From contig NZ_QDAE01000022.1 of assembly GCF_003075455.1 (NCBI RefSeq), forward strand, positions 1-45,049: a stretch of 45,049 bases of DNA. Direction: 5' to 3'. The position numbers and the translations under genes were made by a program. The notes under the pieces were generated by a model, which was not told where the DNA came from, did no database searches, and saw only the letters and a list, made by a program, of their open reading frames with translations. Source of the DNA: Arthrobacter sp. Bz4. Lineage in GTDB: Bacteria > Actinomycetota > Actinomycetes > Actinomycetales > Micrococcaceae. Positions 7,507-16,153 of this stretch are shown here, piece after piece (positions within the stretch are counted from its first letter, which is position 1; the number at the start of each line of letters is the position of its first letter).

Positions 7507-8573
7507 TGAGCGACACCCATCACTCAGCTAACACTGCGGGACAGCCAGTCTCACACGGGGACGTAGGTTCCGCGCCAGGTGAGGGCGCCCCCACAACGGG
7601 GGCAGCGACGGAGCCCGACCGGGCGAAGTCACCAGAAGCGGCTCAGCCCGTGGCCGGCGTTGATGCTGCCAGAAGTGGCCGGCGCGCCCAACGCGCGCCG
7701 GGCACTCGCCAGGTACGTCGCAGGCCAGCCTCCAAGAGCGCGGGGGCGCCCAAGGTTCCGTCCCGGGCGGGACGGAACCTGCCCGCGGCAACGGCAGTCG
7801 GCGTTGCCCTGCTTGGTTCGGTGCTGGGCGGAATCCTCTACCTGCCGATAGCTTTCGTGGCGATTACCACCGCGTTCGCGCTGGTGGGTGTCTGGGAAAT
7901 ATCCCGGGCACTCGAGGTGCGTCAGATCCGCCTGCCCCTCGTGCCCACCATCGTCGCGACGATCGCCCTTCCGTTCTCCGCTTACCTCGGCGGACCGGAG
8001 GCGCTGGCCTACGCCGTCGCCCTTTCCACGACAGCCCTGGCCCTCTGGCGGAGTTTCGACCCGGCCCCCGATGCGGCCCGATCCATCACCGCGGGCATTT
8101 TTGTGGTGCTATGGGTGCCCCTGATGCTCAGCTTCGCCATGCTGCTCCTGCAGGAACCATCCGGAAAACTGCTGGTGGCCACGCTGCTGCTGCTGGTCGT
8201 CGCCAATGACACGTTCGGCTATCTGGTCGGCGCGTTCTTCGGCAAGCACGCCATGGCGCCCAAAATCAGTCCGAAGAAGTCCTGGGAAGGGTTCGCCGGA
8301 TCAGTCGGTGGCGCAGTCGTGGTTGGAACTCTCGCCACTGTGTTCCTGCTGGACCGGCCCTGGTGGTTTGGCCTCGTCCTGGCGGTGGCAACCGTCTCCG
8401 CGGCGACCGCCGGCGACCTCGCAGAGTCAATGATTAAACGTGAGCTCGGGGTCAAGGATATGGGCAACATTCTGCCCGGGCACGGCGGGATGATGGACCG
8501 GCTCGACTCCATCGTGTTCGCCTCCCCGGTTGCGTTCCTGCTGTCAGTTACATTGGTACCGGGATTTCTCTAG
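7506..8573 (+). CDS. cdsA: Phosphatidate cytidylyltransferase (CDP-diglyceride synthase)
   Basis: 355-residue integral membrane enzyme that makes CDP-diacylglycerol from phosphatidic acid and CTP, the branch point of phospholipid synthesis. About 90 N-terminal residues are a Pro/Arg/Ala-rich, probably disordered cytoplasmic segment; eight or so hydrophobic helices follow. The diagnostic CTP-transferase signature is complete near the C-terminus: SMIKRELGVKDMGNILPGHG followed by GMMDRLDS. ATG 7506 overlaps the frr stop (TAATG), indicating translational coupling. Confidence 0.95.
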   Translation: MSDTHHSANTAGQPVSHGDVGSAPGEGAPTTGAATEPDRAKSPEAAQPVAGVDAARSGRRAQRAPGTRQVRRRPASKSAGAPKVPSRAGRNLPAATAVGVALLGSVLGGILYLPIAFVAITTAFALVGVWEISRALEVRQIRLPLVPTIVATIALPFSAYLGGPEALAYAVALSTTALALWRSFDPAPDAARSITAGIFVVLWVPLMLSFAMLLLQEPSGKLLVATLLLLVVANDTFGYLVGAFFGKHAMAPKISPKKSWEGFAGSVGGAVVVGTLATVFLLDRPWWFGLVLAVATVSAATAGDLAESMIKRELGVKDMGNILPGHGGMMDRLDSIVFASPVAFLLSVTLVPGFL

Positions 8574-8609
8574 CTCGCAGCCGCCAACCCCCAAAGGATT
8601 CAGTAGACC

Positions 8610-9188
8610 ATGGATGAAGCTCGTCAGAGCACCTCTCCCTTTGCGCGCGTAGGCCGCCGGGAGTACGGCTACAACCTTCGGCAGGTGGATAGTTTCCTGA
8701 CCCGGGCGCGGGCCTACTACAACACGGAGGACCCCTCCGGCGGTCCCGTGACCAGCGCCGACGTGCGATCCATGGCGTTCGACCCGGCGAAGGGCGGGTA
8801 CGAGCCGCAGGCCGTGGATGCTGCGCTCGACCGCCTGGAAGACGTTTTCGCCCAGCGGGAACGCGACCGCCTGATCGAATCGAAGGGCGAGGACGCCTGG
8901 CTGATGCAGATCGGCCGGTCCTCGGCGGTGCTGCGGGGCAGGCTGCACCGGGCCCCGGGCGAACGGTTCAGGCGCCCCACCAAGCGGAAGACCGCCAGCT
9001 ACAACGTCGACGACGTCGATGCCCTCTGCAACGAACTCCTCGGCTACTTCGAAAACGACGTTCCGCTGAGCGTGGACGTGGTGCGACGGTCGGTGTTCCG
9101 CGAAGCTGTGGGGGCCGACGGCTACGAGGAAACCCAGGTTGACGCCTTCATGGACCGGGTGGTCGAACTGATGGCGGCTATCGACTAG
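8610..9188 (+). CDS. DivIVA-domain-containing protein
   Basis: 192-residue protein with repeated DivIVA-type membrane-binding motifs, each of the form F-x(n)-GY-x(2)-xxVDxFLxxA. They are FARVGRREYGYNLRQVDSFL at the N-terminus, a second at GGYEPQAVDAALDRLED, a third at ASYNVDDVDALCNELLGYF and a fourth at DGYEETQVDAFMDRVVELM. DivIVA family proteins bind curved membrane and recruit cell-wall or division proteins. The long coiled coil of true DivIVA/Wag31 is absent, so this is a smaller relative, of unproven partner. It follows cdsA by 36 bp and probably shares its transcript. Confidence 0.8.
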   Translation: MDEARQSTSPFARVGRREYGYNLRQVDSFLTRARAYYNTEDPSGGPVTSADVRSMAFDPAKGGYEPQAVDAALDRLEDVFAQRERDRLIESKGEDAWLMQIGRSSAVLRGRLHRAPGERFRRPTKRKTASYNVDDVDALCNELLGYFENDVPLSVDVVRRSVFREAVGADGYEETQVDAFMDRVVELMAAID

Positions 9189-9225
9189 GTCAGGTCCCGC
9201 CCCCAGCGCCGGCTGACGCAACCTG

Positions 9226-10710
9226 CTACGGCCGCTGCACCGGTTCGGGGGTGTGCAGCCGTGCCAGCACCCGCGACACGCTACCCGGGGTGCGGCTAAC
9301 GGTAAGCCGCGACACCAGTATGGTGACGGCGAACGCCGCCGGCACCGTCCACAGTGCGGGCTGTTGCAGCCATTCATAGCGGGCCGACGCCGGACCGAGC
9401 GCCGCTGCGGCGAGAATCGATCCGCCGCACAGTACCGCTCCGGACAGCATCCCCGCGACCGCTCCCACATCGGTCAGGCCCCGCCACCAGATCCCGAGGA
9501 GGAGCAGCGGGCAGATGGTTGACGCTGTGAAGGCGAACACCATGCTCACGCTGCCCGCCAATGCCAGCGTGTTGGTGGCTAACGCCAACAGCAACGGGAT
9601 CAGTGCCGAAATCACTGCGGCCCGCCTGAATCCCTTCACGCTGCCCTGGAAAAATTCCTGGCTGACCACCCCTGCCAGGGACACCACCAGACCACTGGTC
9701 GTCGACAGGAACGCGGCAAACGCGCCTGCCGTCACCAGCGCCGACAGCAGGTCGCCCACGGCCCCGTCGAAGATGCGGCTGGGCAGCAGCAGCACTGTGG
9801 CGTCCGCTGCCCCGTCCGCCGCCAGATCGGGGGTATAGATCCGGCCGAGGATGCCATACATGGTGGGAAACAGGTAGAAGACCGAGAGCAGCCCCAGGAC
9901 AATCAGCGTGGTCCGGCGGGCCGACGCACCATCGGGATTCGTGTAGAAGCGCACCAGGACATGGGGGAGACCCAGCGTGCCGAACAGCAGGGCAATGACC
10001 AGTGAAATATTGCGGTAGAGCGAGGCATCCCCGCCGATGTTCAGCTCGGCAGCGAAGACGGCGCCGGCGTCGGTGATCGGGCTCCCGGTCGATGACAGGC
10101 GCAGCAGGATGAACACGATCGGCACTGCCAGCGCGGTGAGCTTGAGCCAGTACTGGAACGCCTGCACAAAGGTGATGGATCGCATCCCGCCGGTGACCAC
10201 GCTGAGGCAGACCACCACCACCACCGCCACCGCGCCCACCCACGGCGGGAGGCCGGTGGTGATCTGGACGGTGAGGGCCGCTCCGTGCAGTTGCGGCACA
10301 ATGTACAGCCAGCCGACGACGACGACGAGCAGGCTGGTCACCCGCCTGACCATCAGTGATTCGAGCCGGGCTTCAGCGAAGTCCGGGATGGTATAGGCGC
10401 CGGACCGCCGCAGGGGAGCGGCAACAAAAAGGAGCAGCATCAGGTATCCGGCGGTGTAGCCGACCGGAAACCACAGGGCGTCAACGCCGGAGAGCAGAAT
10501 CAATCCGGCGACACCGAGGAAACTGGCCGCCGACAAGTACTCGCCGCCGATTGCCGAAGCATTCCACCAGGGCCGTACGGTCCGGGATGCGACATAGAAA
10601 TCGCCTGTGGTGCGGGAGATGCGAAGCCCGTAGATGCCAATCAACACGGTGCTCAGGGAGACCAGGATCAGTGCCACATAGCCGACCACCGGGTTCAGCT
10701 CGGCGTTCAC
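9226..10710 (-). CDS. Sodium:solute symporter (SSS family), second copy
   Basis: 494-residue transporter with about 13 predicted membrane helices. SSS-family marks: GEYLSAASFLGVAGLI near residue 57 (equivalent to the GDYLSAASFLG of ActP), GGMRSITFVQAFQYWLK, and GLPHVLVRFYTNPDGASARR. The likely cargo is a small monocarboxylate (acetate, propionate or pyruvate), inferred from similarity to the ActP protein encoded at 13714. GTG 10710 starts 3 nt past the stop of the small membrane protein gene, so the two are translated together. It is the last gene of a four-gene minus-strand operon with a LytS/LytTR pair. Confidence 0.85.
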   Translation of the reverse strand: MNAELNPVVGYVALILVSLSTVLIGIYGLRISRTTGDFYVASRTVRPWWNASAIGGEYLSAASFLGVAGLILLSGVDALWFPVGYTAGYLMLLLFVAAPLRRSGAYTIPDFAEARLESLMVRRVTSLLVVVVGWLYIVPQLHGAALTVQITTGLPPWVGAVAVVVVVCLSVVTGGMRSITFVQAFQYWLKLTALAVPIVFILLRLSSTGSPITDAGAVFAAELNIGGDASLYRNISLVIALLFGTLGLPHVLVRFYTNPDGASARRTTLIVLGLLSVFYLFPTMYGILGRIYTPDLAADGAADATVLLLPSRIFDGAVGDLLSALVTAGAFAAFLSTTSGLVVSLAGVVSQEFFQGSVKGFRRAAVISALIPLLLALATNTLALAGSVSMVFAFTASTICPLLLLGIWWRGLTDVGAVAGMLSGAVLCGGSILAAAALGPASARYEWLQQPALWTVPAAFAVTILVSRLTVSRTPGSVSRVLARLHTPEPVQRP

Positions 10711-10713
10711 AAC

Positions 10714-11142
10714 CTACCCCTCATCGATCAGGTCCCTGAACCGCATCTCGTTGCGGGAGGCGCTACGGACATACAGCGCGGCGCAGCTAATGACCAACGG
10801 GTAGACGCCCAACCCCAGCAGCAGCCACGGCACCGGAACCGTGAAAACGGACAACTCGCCGATTTGCGGGAAGACGGCCAGCAGCACCGGAATGCCGATC
10901 AGGATGAGCAGGAAGCCCGCGGCCACCACCAGGGCAAGCCGGAGCTGGGAACGGATCAGGGAGCGGACGAACAGTTCACCGACCTCGGACTGTTCAGCCA
11001 TTTCCCGGGCAACCGGGTAGGATCCGGGCGTTGGCCGGCCGGCGCTTCGCGGCGCCGTGACCCGGACGCGTTGGGGAGGATCGTCAGCGGGATTCACTGA
11101 GGGTGCCTCACTGCTGTCGGGGTCGGAGGCGGGTCGCCTCAA
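10714..11142 (-). CDS. Small two-helix membrane protein, symporter partner
   Basis: 142 residues. The first 55 or so are Pro/Arg-rich and hydrophilic; two membrane helices follow (LRLALVVAAGFLLILIGIPV and PWLLLGLGVYPLVISCAAL), then a charged C-terminus. Its place immediately before a symporter gene parallels DUF485 (YjcH-like) proteins that precede ActP, so it is probably an accessory subunit, although it does not look like a standard DUF485 protein. The start at 11142 overlaps the regulator gene by 35 bp. A later start is possible. Confidence 0.65.
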   Translation of the reverse strand: MRRPASDPDSSEAPSVNPADDPPQRVRVTAPRSAGRPTPGSYPVAREMAEQSEVGELFVRSLIRSQLRLALVVAAGFLLILIGIPVLLAVFPQIGELSVFTVPVPWLLLGLGVYPLVISCAALYVRSASRNEMRFRDLIDEG

Positions 11143-11842
11143 GCTTGTCCCGGACCACGGGTAGATGCCTGCGGCTGACCGGTAGCTCCGCGCCGCCCAC
11201 CATGAGGGACGCCCGCCCTGCCCCGATTTTGACCTGCTGGACCTGACTCATCGCCACCAGGTAGGACCGATGGATCCGGAGGAAACCGGCGTCGGCCCAC
11301 TGGCGTTCAAGATCGTTCAGGGGAATCCGGATCAGGTAGCTCGATTCTGCGGTGTGTAGCCGAGCATAGTCGCCCTGGGCCTGGACATAGCGGATCTCGT
11401 CGCGTCTGATCATCCGGCTGACCCCGCCCTGATCAACAGTGATGACCTCGGGCTGGGCCGCTGTCCCATCCTGACCGGTTTCCATCAGCTCGCAGATCCG
11501 CCGCACCGACTCGGCCAGGCGTTCCATCCGCACCGGCTTGAGGAGGTAATCCACCGCGCGAAGGTCGAAGGCCTCCAGCGCGCGATCCTCGTCGGCGGTG
11601 ACGAAGACCACCGCAGGGGGCCTGCTGAACCGGGAGATTACCCGGGCGATGTCCAGGCCCGAGAGGGCCGGCATGTGGATGTCGAGGAATAATGCGTCGA
11701 CGTCGTGGGTCTCCAGGGCGCGCAGGGCCTCAGCGCCGCTGGAGGCGCGGTGGATTGTTTCGATCCTTGCATCCTTGGCGAGGAGGAAAGCCAGTTCCTC
11801 GACTGCGGGGAGCTCATCGTCGGCGATGACTACATTGACCAT
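11108..11842 (-). CDS. LytTR-family response regulator
   Basis: 244-residue response regulator. The receiver domain (1-120) has the acidic pocket DDE at 8-10, the phospho-acceptor Asp in ALFLDIHMP (about residue 54), Thr in VFVTADED and Lys in YLLKPVR. The LytTR DNA-binding domain follows (about 140-240): IRYVQAQGDYARLHT, FLRIHRSYLV, GGAELPVSRRHLPVV. It is cognate with the LytS-type kinase encoded 68 bp upstream. Known relatives (YpdB, BtsR) control carboxylate transport genes, consistent with both symporters here. Confidence 0.93.
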   Translation of the reverse strand: MVNVVIADDELPAVEELAFLLAKDARIETIHRASSGAEALRALETHDVDALFLDIHMPALSGLDIARVISRFSRPPAVVFVTADEDRALEAFDLRAVDYLLKPVRMERLAESVRRICELMETGQDGTAAQPEVITVDQGGVSRMIRRDEIRYVQAQGDYARLHTAESSYLIRIPLNDLERQWADAGFLRIHRSYLVAMSQVQQVKIGAGRASLMVGGAELPVSRRHLPVVRDKLEATRLRPRQQ

Positions 11843-11910
11843 GTGGTCCAGATTACGCGCATCGCGGCGTTGACAAGTGAACCGGACGTCCGGCCGAACC
11901 GTGGGGGACG

Positions 11911-13098
11911 CTACGTCTGGTGATCCGGCTGAGACTTGGGGATCCGCAGGGTGATCATCGTGCCGGCGCCGACGGCGGTGTCGATCGTGAGCCCGTGATC
12001 CTCGCCGTAGACCTGGCGTAGGCGCTGGTCGACGTTCCTCAGGCCCACATGAACCCCCTCGGTGTGGCCGGCCAGGACCGAGCGCAGGTAGTCCGGATCA
12101 ATGCCGACGCCGTCGTCCTCGATCGTCACCTCGGCGAATGCACCGGCGTCGTGGGCGGTGATGGTGATGTGCCCTGACCCATCAGTGGACTCAAGCCCAT
12201 GCCGGACGGCGTTTTCCACCAGCGGCTGGAGGCTCAGAAACGGGATCACAGTGCTCAGCACCTCGGGGCCGATCTCCAGGGTGACTTTCAATCGCTCCCC
12301 GAACCGGGCACGCTCCAGCAGCAGATAGCGATCAATCGACTGGAGCTCCTCGGCGACCGTGGTGAAATCACCGTGTCGGCGGAAGGAGTACCTGGTGAAG
12401 TCAGCGAACTCCACCACCAGTTCCCGTGCACGTGCCGGGTCGGTGTTGATGAAGGAGGCGATGGCGTTGAGGGAGTTGTAGATGAAATGCGGACTGATCT
12501 GGGCGCGCAGGGCGCGCACCTCTGCCTCCATCAGCAAAGTCCTCGACGAATCGAGTTCGGCAAGTTCCACCTGCGTTGCTACCCAGCCAGCTACCTCGTT
12601 GGCGGCGCGTACCAGGCCGGCGTTGACGTGCGGGGCGAACGCCCCCACGGTGCCGACCACCCGCTTGTCTACGCGGATGGGGGAGATCACCACCTGCCCG
12701 CTGCCGGGGACGGCCGTGGGGTCCAGCTGTGCTTCCCTGAAGATCTGGGTGCGCCCACTGGTGAGGACTTGCTGGACCAGCTCCATCACCGGCTCGGGCA
12801 TTTCGCGCCCGCCGTCCCAGGCGAGCACAGCATTTTCGTCGGTGATCAGGAGGGTGTCACACCGGAGCAGACTCCGCAGATGCTTGCTGGCCTTCGAGGC
12901 GCCGGCGGGCGTCAGCCCAGCACGAAGGTGCTCCGAGGCGAGCGCCGCGGTATGCAGGGTGGCGTAGGTGGCGCGGTCGGCGTCGGACCCCAGATCGCGG
13001 TAGGAACGGGAAAGCTTGAATCCGAGGGCGGCAACCACCGCGATCGTGATGACCACGATGGCGCCCACCAGGGCGGTGTCGACGGCGGTGCTGAACAT
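11911..13098 (-). CDS. LytS-type sensor histidine kinase
   Basis: 395-residue kinase. One N-terminal membrane helix (TALVGAIVVITIAVVAALGF), then a GAF-like sensory domain (about 45-170), the His_kinase dimerisation segment with the phospho-accepting His in ISPHFIYNSLNAIASF, and an HATPase_c domain with N-box LVENAVRHGLE and G-box DDGVGID. It lacks the multi-helix 5TM-LYT sensor of LytS/BtsS, so the signal is probably read by the cytoplasmic GAF domain. It is the first gene of the minus-strand operon and is divergent from the DUF485-actP pair. Confidence 0.92.
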   Translation of the reverse strand: MFSTAVDTALVGAIVVITIAVVAALGFKLSRSYRDLGSDADRATYATLHTAALASEHLRAGLTPAGASKASKHLRSLLRCDTLLITDENAVLAWDGGREMPEPVMELVQQVLTSGRTQIFREAQLDPTAVPGSGQVVISPIRVDKRVVGTVGAFAPHVNAGLVRAANEVAGWVATQVELAELDSSRTLLMEAEVRALRAQISPHFIYNSLNAIASFINTDPARARELVVEFADFTRYSFRRHGDFTTVAEELQSIDRYLLLERARFGERLKVTLEIGPEVLSTVIPFLSLQPLVENAVRHGLESTDGSGHITITAHDAGAFAEVTIEDDGVGIDPDYLRSVLAGHTEGVHVGLRNVDQRLRQVYGEDHGLTIDTAVGAGTMITLRIPKSQPDHQT

Positions 13099-13241
13099 GG
13101 CTCAACAGTAACCGTCCGCGCCGGACTTCGAGGTTGCTGGTGGTCCCATTCGCCGCAGGACGGGTCCACTCACCGCAACTGAGTGTCGATTCGGCGATAC
13201 ACCGTGCTGCGGTACTGGAGAACCGCGCCCGCAGGACGCAA

Positions 13242-13257
13242 GGTGATGGGAGTCACA
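13242..13257. promoter_or_regulatory. CRP/GlxR-like site upstream of DUF485-actP
   Basis: GGTGA-TGGGAG-TCACA differs at one position from the TGTGA-N6-TCACA consensus of actinobacterial cAMP receptor proteins. It lies 76 bp before the DUF485 start, in the divergent region shared with the kinase operon. cAMP-dependent control of acetate uptake is known in related actinobacteria, so the placement is sensible. Confidence 0.5.
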
Positions 13258-13333
13258 TCTTTACGTGCCTGATGCTGCTCCCGACCCTTCGGAGTTGGCC
13301 CGGCGCGGAAGACGTTCTCAACGAGGAGGAATC

Positions 13334-13717
13334 ATGGCTACCGAGCCATCGCCGCCGGATGCAGGCACAGCAGCGCCCGTCGACTTCACCGCATATCAGC
13401 AGAACCCCCAATTCAAGGAACTGCGCAAACGCCACCGCAGTTTCGTTTTCCCCATGGCAGTCTTTTTCCTGCTCTGGTACTTCCTGTACGTACTGCTGGC
13501 GTCCTACGCCACCGACTTCATGTCCACCCCGGTGTGGGGAAACATCAATATCGGACTCATCATGGGTCTGCTGCAGTTCGTCACCACGTTTGCCATCACC
13601 ATGGGCTATGTCACCTACGCCAACCGGAAGCTTGACCCAATCGCCGCGGACATCCGCCACGAGCTTGAGGCCACCGCTCCGGAGGTCTTCACCGAAAAGC
13701 CAGGAGCTACCAAATGA
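13334..13717 (+). CDS. DUF485 family membrane protein, ActP partner
   Basis: 127-residue DUF485 (YjcH-like) protein: a short soluble N-terminus (with FKELRKRHRSFVFPM, a family signature), helix one (MAVFFLLWYFLYVLLASYA), helix two (IGLIMGLLQFVTTFAITMGY) and a polar tail. Such genes precede actP in many bacteria, and the protein is thought to assist the permease. GAGGAGG is 4-10 nt before ATG 13334, which makes this start much better than the upstream in-frame ATG at 13265. Its stop overlaps the actP start by 4 bp (ATGA). Confidence 0.92.
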   Translation: MATEPSPPDAGTAAPVDFTAYQQNPQFKELRKRHRSFVFPMAVFFLLWYFLYVLLASYATDFMSTPVWGNINIGLIMGLLQFVTTFAITMGYVTYANRKLDPIAADIRHELEATAPEVFTEKPGATK

Positions 13718-15336
13718 TGCCCCTCTCCCTGCCGATGCAGACGGTCGAAAGCACCCAGGTCGGTGAACCGTGGCTCAACATGACCATCTTCGGCTTGTTC
13801 GTCGCCGTCACCCTGGTGATCGTGCTCCGGGCTAGCCGCAACACCAAGACCGCGGCCGACTACTACGCCGCGGGCCGGTCCTTCAGTGGACCACAGAACG
13901 GTACCGCCATCGCCGGTGACTACCTTTCCGCCGCTTCGTTCCTCGGAATCGTCGGCGCCATTGCCATCAACGGCTACGACGGGTTTCTCTACTCGATCGG
14001 TTTCCTTGTCGCCTGGCTGGTAGCCCTGCTGCTCGTGGCTGAGCTGCTACGCAACACCGGCAAGTTCACCATGGCCGACGTCCTCTCCTTCCGGTTGCGC
14101 CAGCGTCCCGTGCGTATCGCCGCCGCCATCACCACCCTGGCCGTCTGCTTCTTCTACCTCCTCGCGCAGATGGCTGGCGCCGGCGGACTTGTCTCCCTCC
14201 TGCTGGGCATTGATGACCGGCTCGGTCAGTCCCTGGTCATCACCGTCGTCGGCGGGTTGATGATCCTTTACGTACTGATCGGTGGCATGAAGGGCACCAC
14301 CTGGGTGCAGATCATCAAGGCCGTCATGTTGATCACCGGCGCGTTCGTGATGACCATCTGGGTTCTCGCTATCCACAACTTCAACCTGTCCACCCTGCTC
14401 GGTGCCGCCATGGAGACCGCAGGAAACCCCGAAATCATCAACCCTGGCCTGCAGTACGGTGTCAGCTCCACCTCGCAGTTGGACTTCGTCTCGCTCGCTC
14501 TGGCGCTGGTCCTCGGTACCGCGGCCCTGCCCCACGTCCTGATGCGTTTCTACACGGTTCCGACTGCCAAGGAAGCCCGCCGCTCAGTGGTCTGGGCCAT
14601 CTGGCTAATCGGTGGGTTCTACCTGTTCACCCTGGTCCTCGGTTATGGCGCTGGTGCCCTCATCGGTGCCGATCGCATCACCGCAGCCCCGGGTGGCGTC
14701 AACTCGGCAGCACCGCTGCTGGCGTTTGAACTGGGCGGGCCAATCCTGCTCGGGGTCATTTCGGCAGTCGCGTTCGCCACCATCCTCGCGGTGGTTGCCG
14801 GCCTGACGATCACCGCGGCAGCATCGTTTGCCCACGACATCTACGCAAACGTGATCCGCAAGGGCAACCTCGACCCCGACGGCGAGGTGAAGGTTGCACG
14901 CCGCACCGTCGTCGTCATCGGTATCCTGTCCATCCTCGGCGGCATCGGCGCGCAGGGGCAGAACATTGCCTTCCTGGTGGCGCTGGCCTTCGCAGTTGCG
15001 GCAAGCGCCAACCTGCCGACCATCCTCTACTCGCTCTTCTGGAAGCGCTTCAACACCCAGGGTGCGATCTGGAGCATGTACGGCGGACTCGGTTCCGCAA
15101 TGCTGCTCATCGCCTTCTCTCCTGTCGTTTCGGGCCGGGAAACCTCGATGATCCAGGGCGCCGACTTTGTCCTGTTCCCACTGAACAACCCGGGCATCGT
15201 CTCCATCCCGCTGGCGTTCTTCCTCGGCTGGCTCGGAAGCGTCCTTGCCAAGACCACCGAAGATCCGCAGAAGCAGGCGGAAATGGAAGTCCGGTCCCTG
15301 ACCGGAGTTGGTGCGGAAAAGGCAACGGAACACTAG
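13714..15336 (+). CDS. actP: Cation/acetate symporter
   Basis: 540-residue SSS-family permease of the ActP type, importing acetate and similar monocarboxylates with a cation. Signatures: YYAAGRSFSGPQNGTAIAGD, YLSAASFLGIVG, GGMKGTTWVQIIKA, and ALPHVLMRFYTVPTAKEARR. About 13 hydrophobic helices are visible, and the last 30 residues are a charged cytoplasmic tail. AGGAG lies before the double ATG at 13714/13717; the first overlaps the DUF485 stop. It is followed by a strong terminator. Imported acetate would enter the acetyl-CoA pool that the adjacent leucine pathway also feeds. Confidence 0.93.
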   Translation: MMPLSLPMQTVESTQVGEPWLNMTIFGLFVAVTLVIVLRASRNTKTAADYYAAGRSFSGPQNGTAIAGDYLSAASFLGIVGAIAINGYDGFLYSIGFLVAWLVALLLVAELLRNTGKFTMADVLSFRLRQRPVRIAAAITTLAVCFFYLLAQMAGAGGLVSLLLGIDDRLGQSLVITVVGGLMILYVLIGGMKGTTWVQIIKAVMLITGAFVMTIWVLAIHNFNLSTLLGAAMETAGNPEIINPGLQYGVSSTSQLDFVSLALALVLGTAALPHVLMRFYTVPTAKEARRSVVWAIWLIGGFYLFTLVLGYGAGALIGADRITAAPGGVNSAAPLLAFELGGPILLGVISAVAFATILAVVAGLTITAAASFAHDIYANVIRKGNLDPDGEVKVARRTVVVIGILSILGGIGAQGQNIAFLVALAFAVAASANLPTILYSLFWKRFNTQGAIWSMYGGLGSAMLLIAFSPVVSGRETSMIQGADFVLFPLNNPGIVSIPLAFFLGWLGSVLAKTTEDPQKQAEMEVRSLTGVGAEKATEH

Positions 15337-15360
15337 CCGCCCGCTTCGACACCTATTTCA

Positions 15361-15402
15361 ACGGCAACAGGCCGGCCCGAATCCGGGCCGGCCTGTTGCC
15401 GT
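15361..15402. terminator. Long bidirectional hairpin terminator
   Basis: The arms 15361-15379 and 15384-15402 are perfect 19-bp reverse complements (core GGCAACAGGCCGGCCCG) with a 4-nt loop. The hairpin stands between the converging actP and lrp genes and has no long T-run. Such very stable stems act as two-way terminators in high-GC genomes. Confidence 0.8.
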
Positions 15403-15472
15403 GTACAGGGTCTTTCCGCAAGGGGGCATGCCGCGCACGGGGCGGGAATTCCGGTGTTACGTGTGCCCCTTC

Positions 15473-15952
15473 CTACGCACCCGGCTGCCGTGGTCCACGT
15501 TCCAGGAGGGGCTCAACCCGGAAAGGGACCAGTTCCCCCATGGCCAGGGAGGTGTCACAGCGTTCCACTCCGTCGCAACCGAGGATTTTCCCGTTGATTC
15601 TGAAGAGGTCCTCGGCATCCGCGCAGACCACGCGGACCAGAATGTCCGCCTGTCCGGTCAGACCATACGCTTCGAGCACCTCGGGAATACCCGCGAGCTG
15701 CTCGGTGATGGCCGCGAGTTTCTGCTGTTGCACATGCACATGAATGAAGGCCATCAGGGGGTAGCCAAGGGCAACCGGATTGATCCGCCGCTCAAAAGAC
15801 AGGAACACCGACTTCTTCTCCAGCTGGGCCATCCTGGCCTGCACCGTATTGCGGGACAGGCCCAGTTTCTGCGCCAACGCGACGACGGTGCGCCGGGGGT
15901 CCTTCGCCAGGGCCATCAGGAGACGAGTGTCAGTGGAATCCAGGGGTTGCAT
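15473..15952 (-). CDS. Lrp/AsnC family transcriptional regulator
   Basis: 159-residue regulator. N-terminal helix-turn-helix (LDSTDTRLLMALAKDPRRTV, ALAQKLGLSRNTVQARMAQLE), then the RAM/AsnC ligand-binding domain (LGYPLMAFIHVHV, VLEAYGLTGQADILVRVVC). It is divergent from the E1alpha-E1beta-E2 operon and so resembles BkdR-type activators that sense branched-chain amino acids. ATG 15952 is preferred; a GTG at 15970 would add six residues. A TTGC-N7-GCAA dyad (15947-15961) covers the start codon and could be an autoregulatory site. Confidence 0.92.
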   Translation of the reverse strand: MQPLDSTDTRLLMALAKDPRRTVVALAQKLGLSRNTVQARMAQLEKKSVFLSFERRINPVALGYPLMAFIHVHVQQQKLAAITEQLAGIPEVLEAYGLTGQADILVRVVCADAEDLFRINGKILGCDGVERCDTSLAMGELVPFRVEPLLERGPRQPGA

Positions 15953-16036
15953 AATGCGCAATGCTAACACGGTGCAGGCTGCATAAATTGGGCAGGATGC
16001 TCAGCCAAACGGGGATCGGTTGTGCTCCTTGGCCTC

Positions 16037-16052
16037 TGTGAGTAGGGTCACA
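16037..16052. promoter_or_regulatory. Perfect CRP/GlxR consensus site upstream of the bkd operon
   Basis: TGTGA-GTAGGG-TCACA matches the TGTGA-N6-TCACA consensus exactly. It lies in the intergenic region between the lrp gene and the E1alpha gene, with a possible -10 (TATCTT, 16054-16059) right after it. This suggests cAMP-CRP control of the dehydrogenase operon; position so close to the -10 could mean repression. Confidence 0.65.
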
Positions 16053-16153
16053 ATATCTTTGGGTAAAGACGCCCGAGGGTCAAGGTCCGACGACGCGACC
16101 GGATCAGGGTGATCCGTTGGCGGGTCGGTGCACTCAATGAAGGTTGTGTAATT

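Noticed and set aside
12199-13182. 327-codon plus-strand open frame opposite the histidine kinase
   Set aside because: Antisense shadow of a gene with complete HATPase and phospho-His motifs; its His/Gly-rich composition is typical of such shadows.
16109-16153. Upstream ATG for the E1 alpha gene
   Set aside because: It adds 15 residues without a ribosome site, while GTG 16154 has GAAGG at a proper distance.
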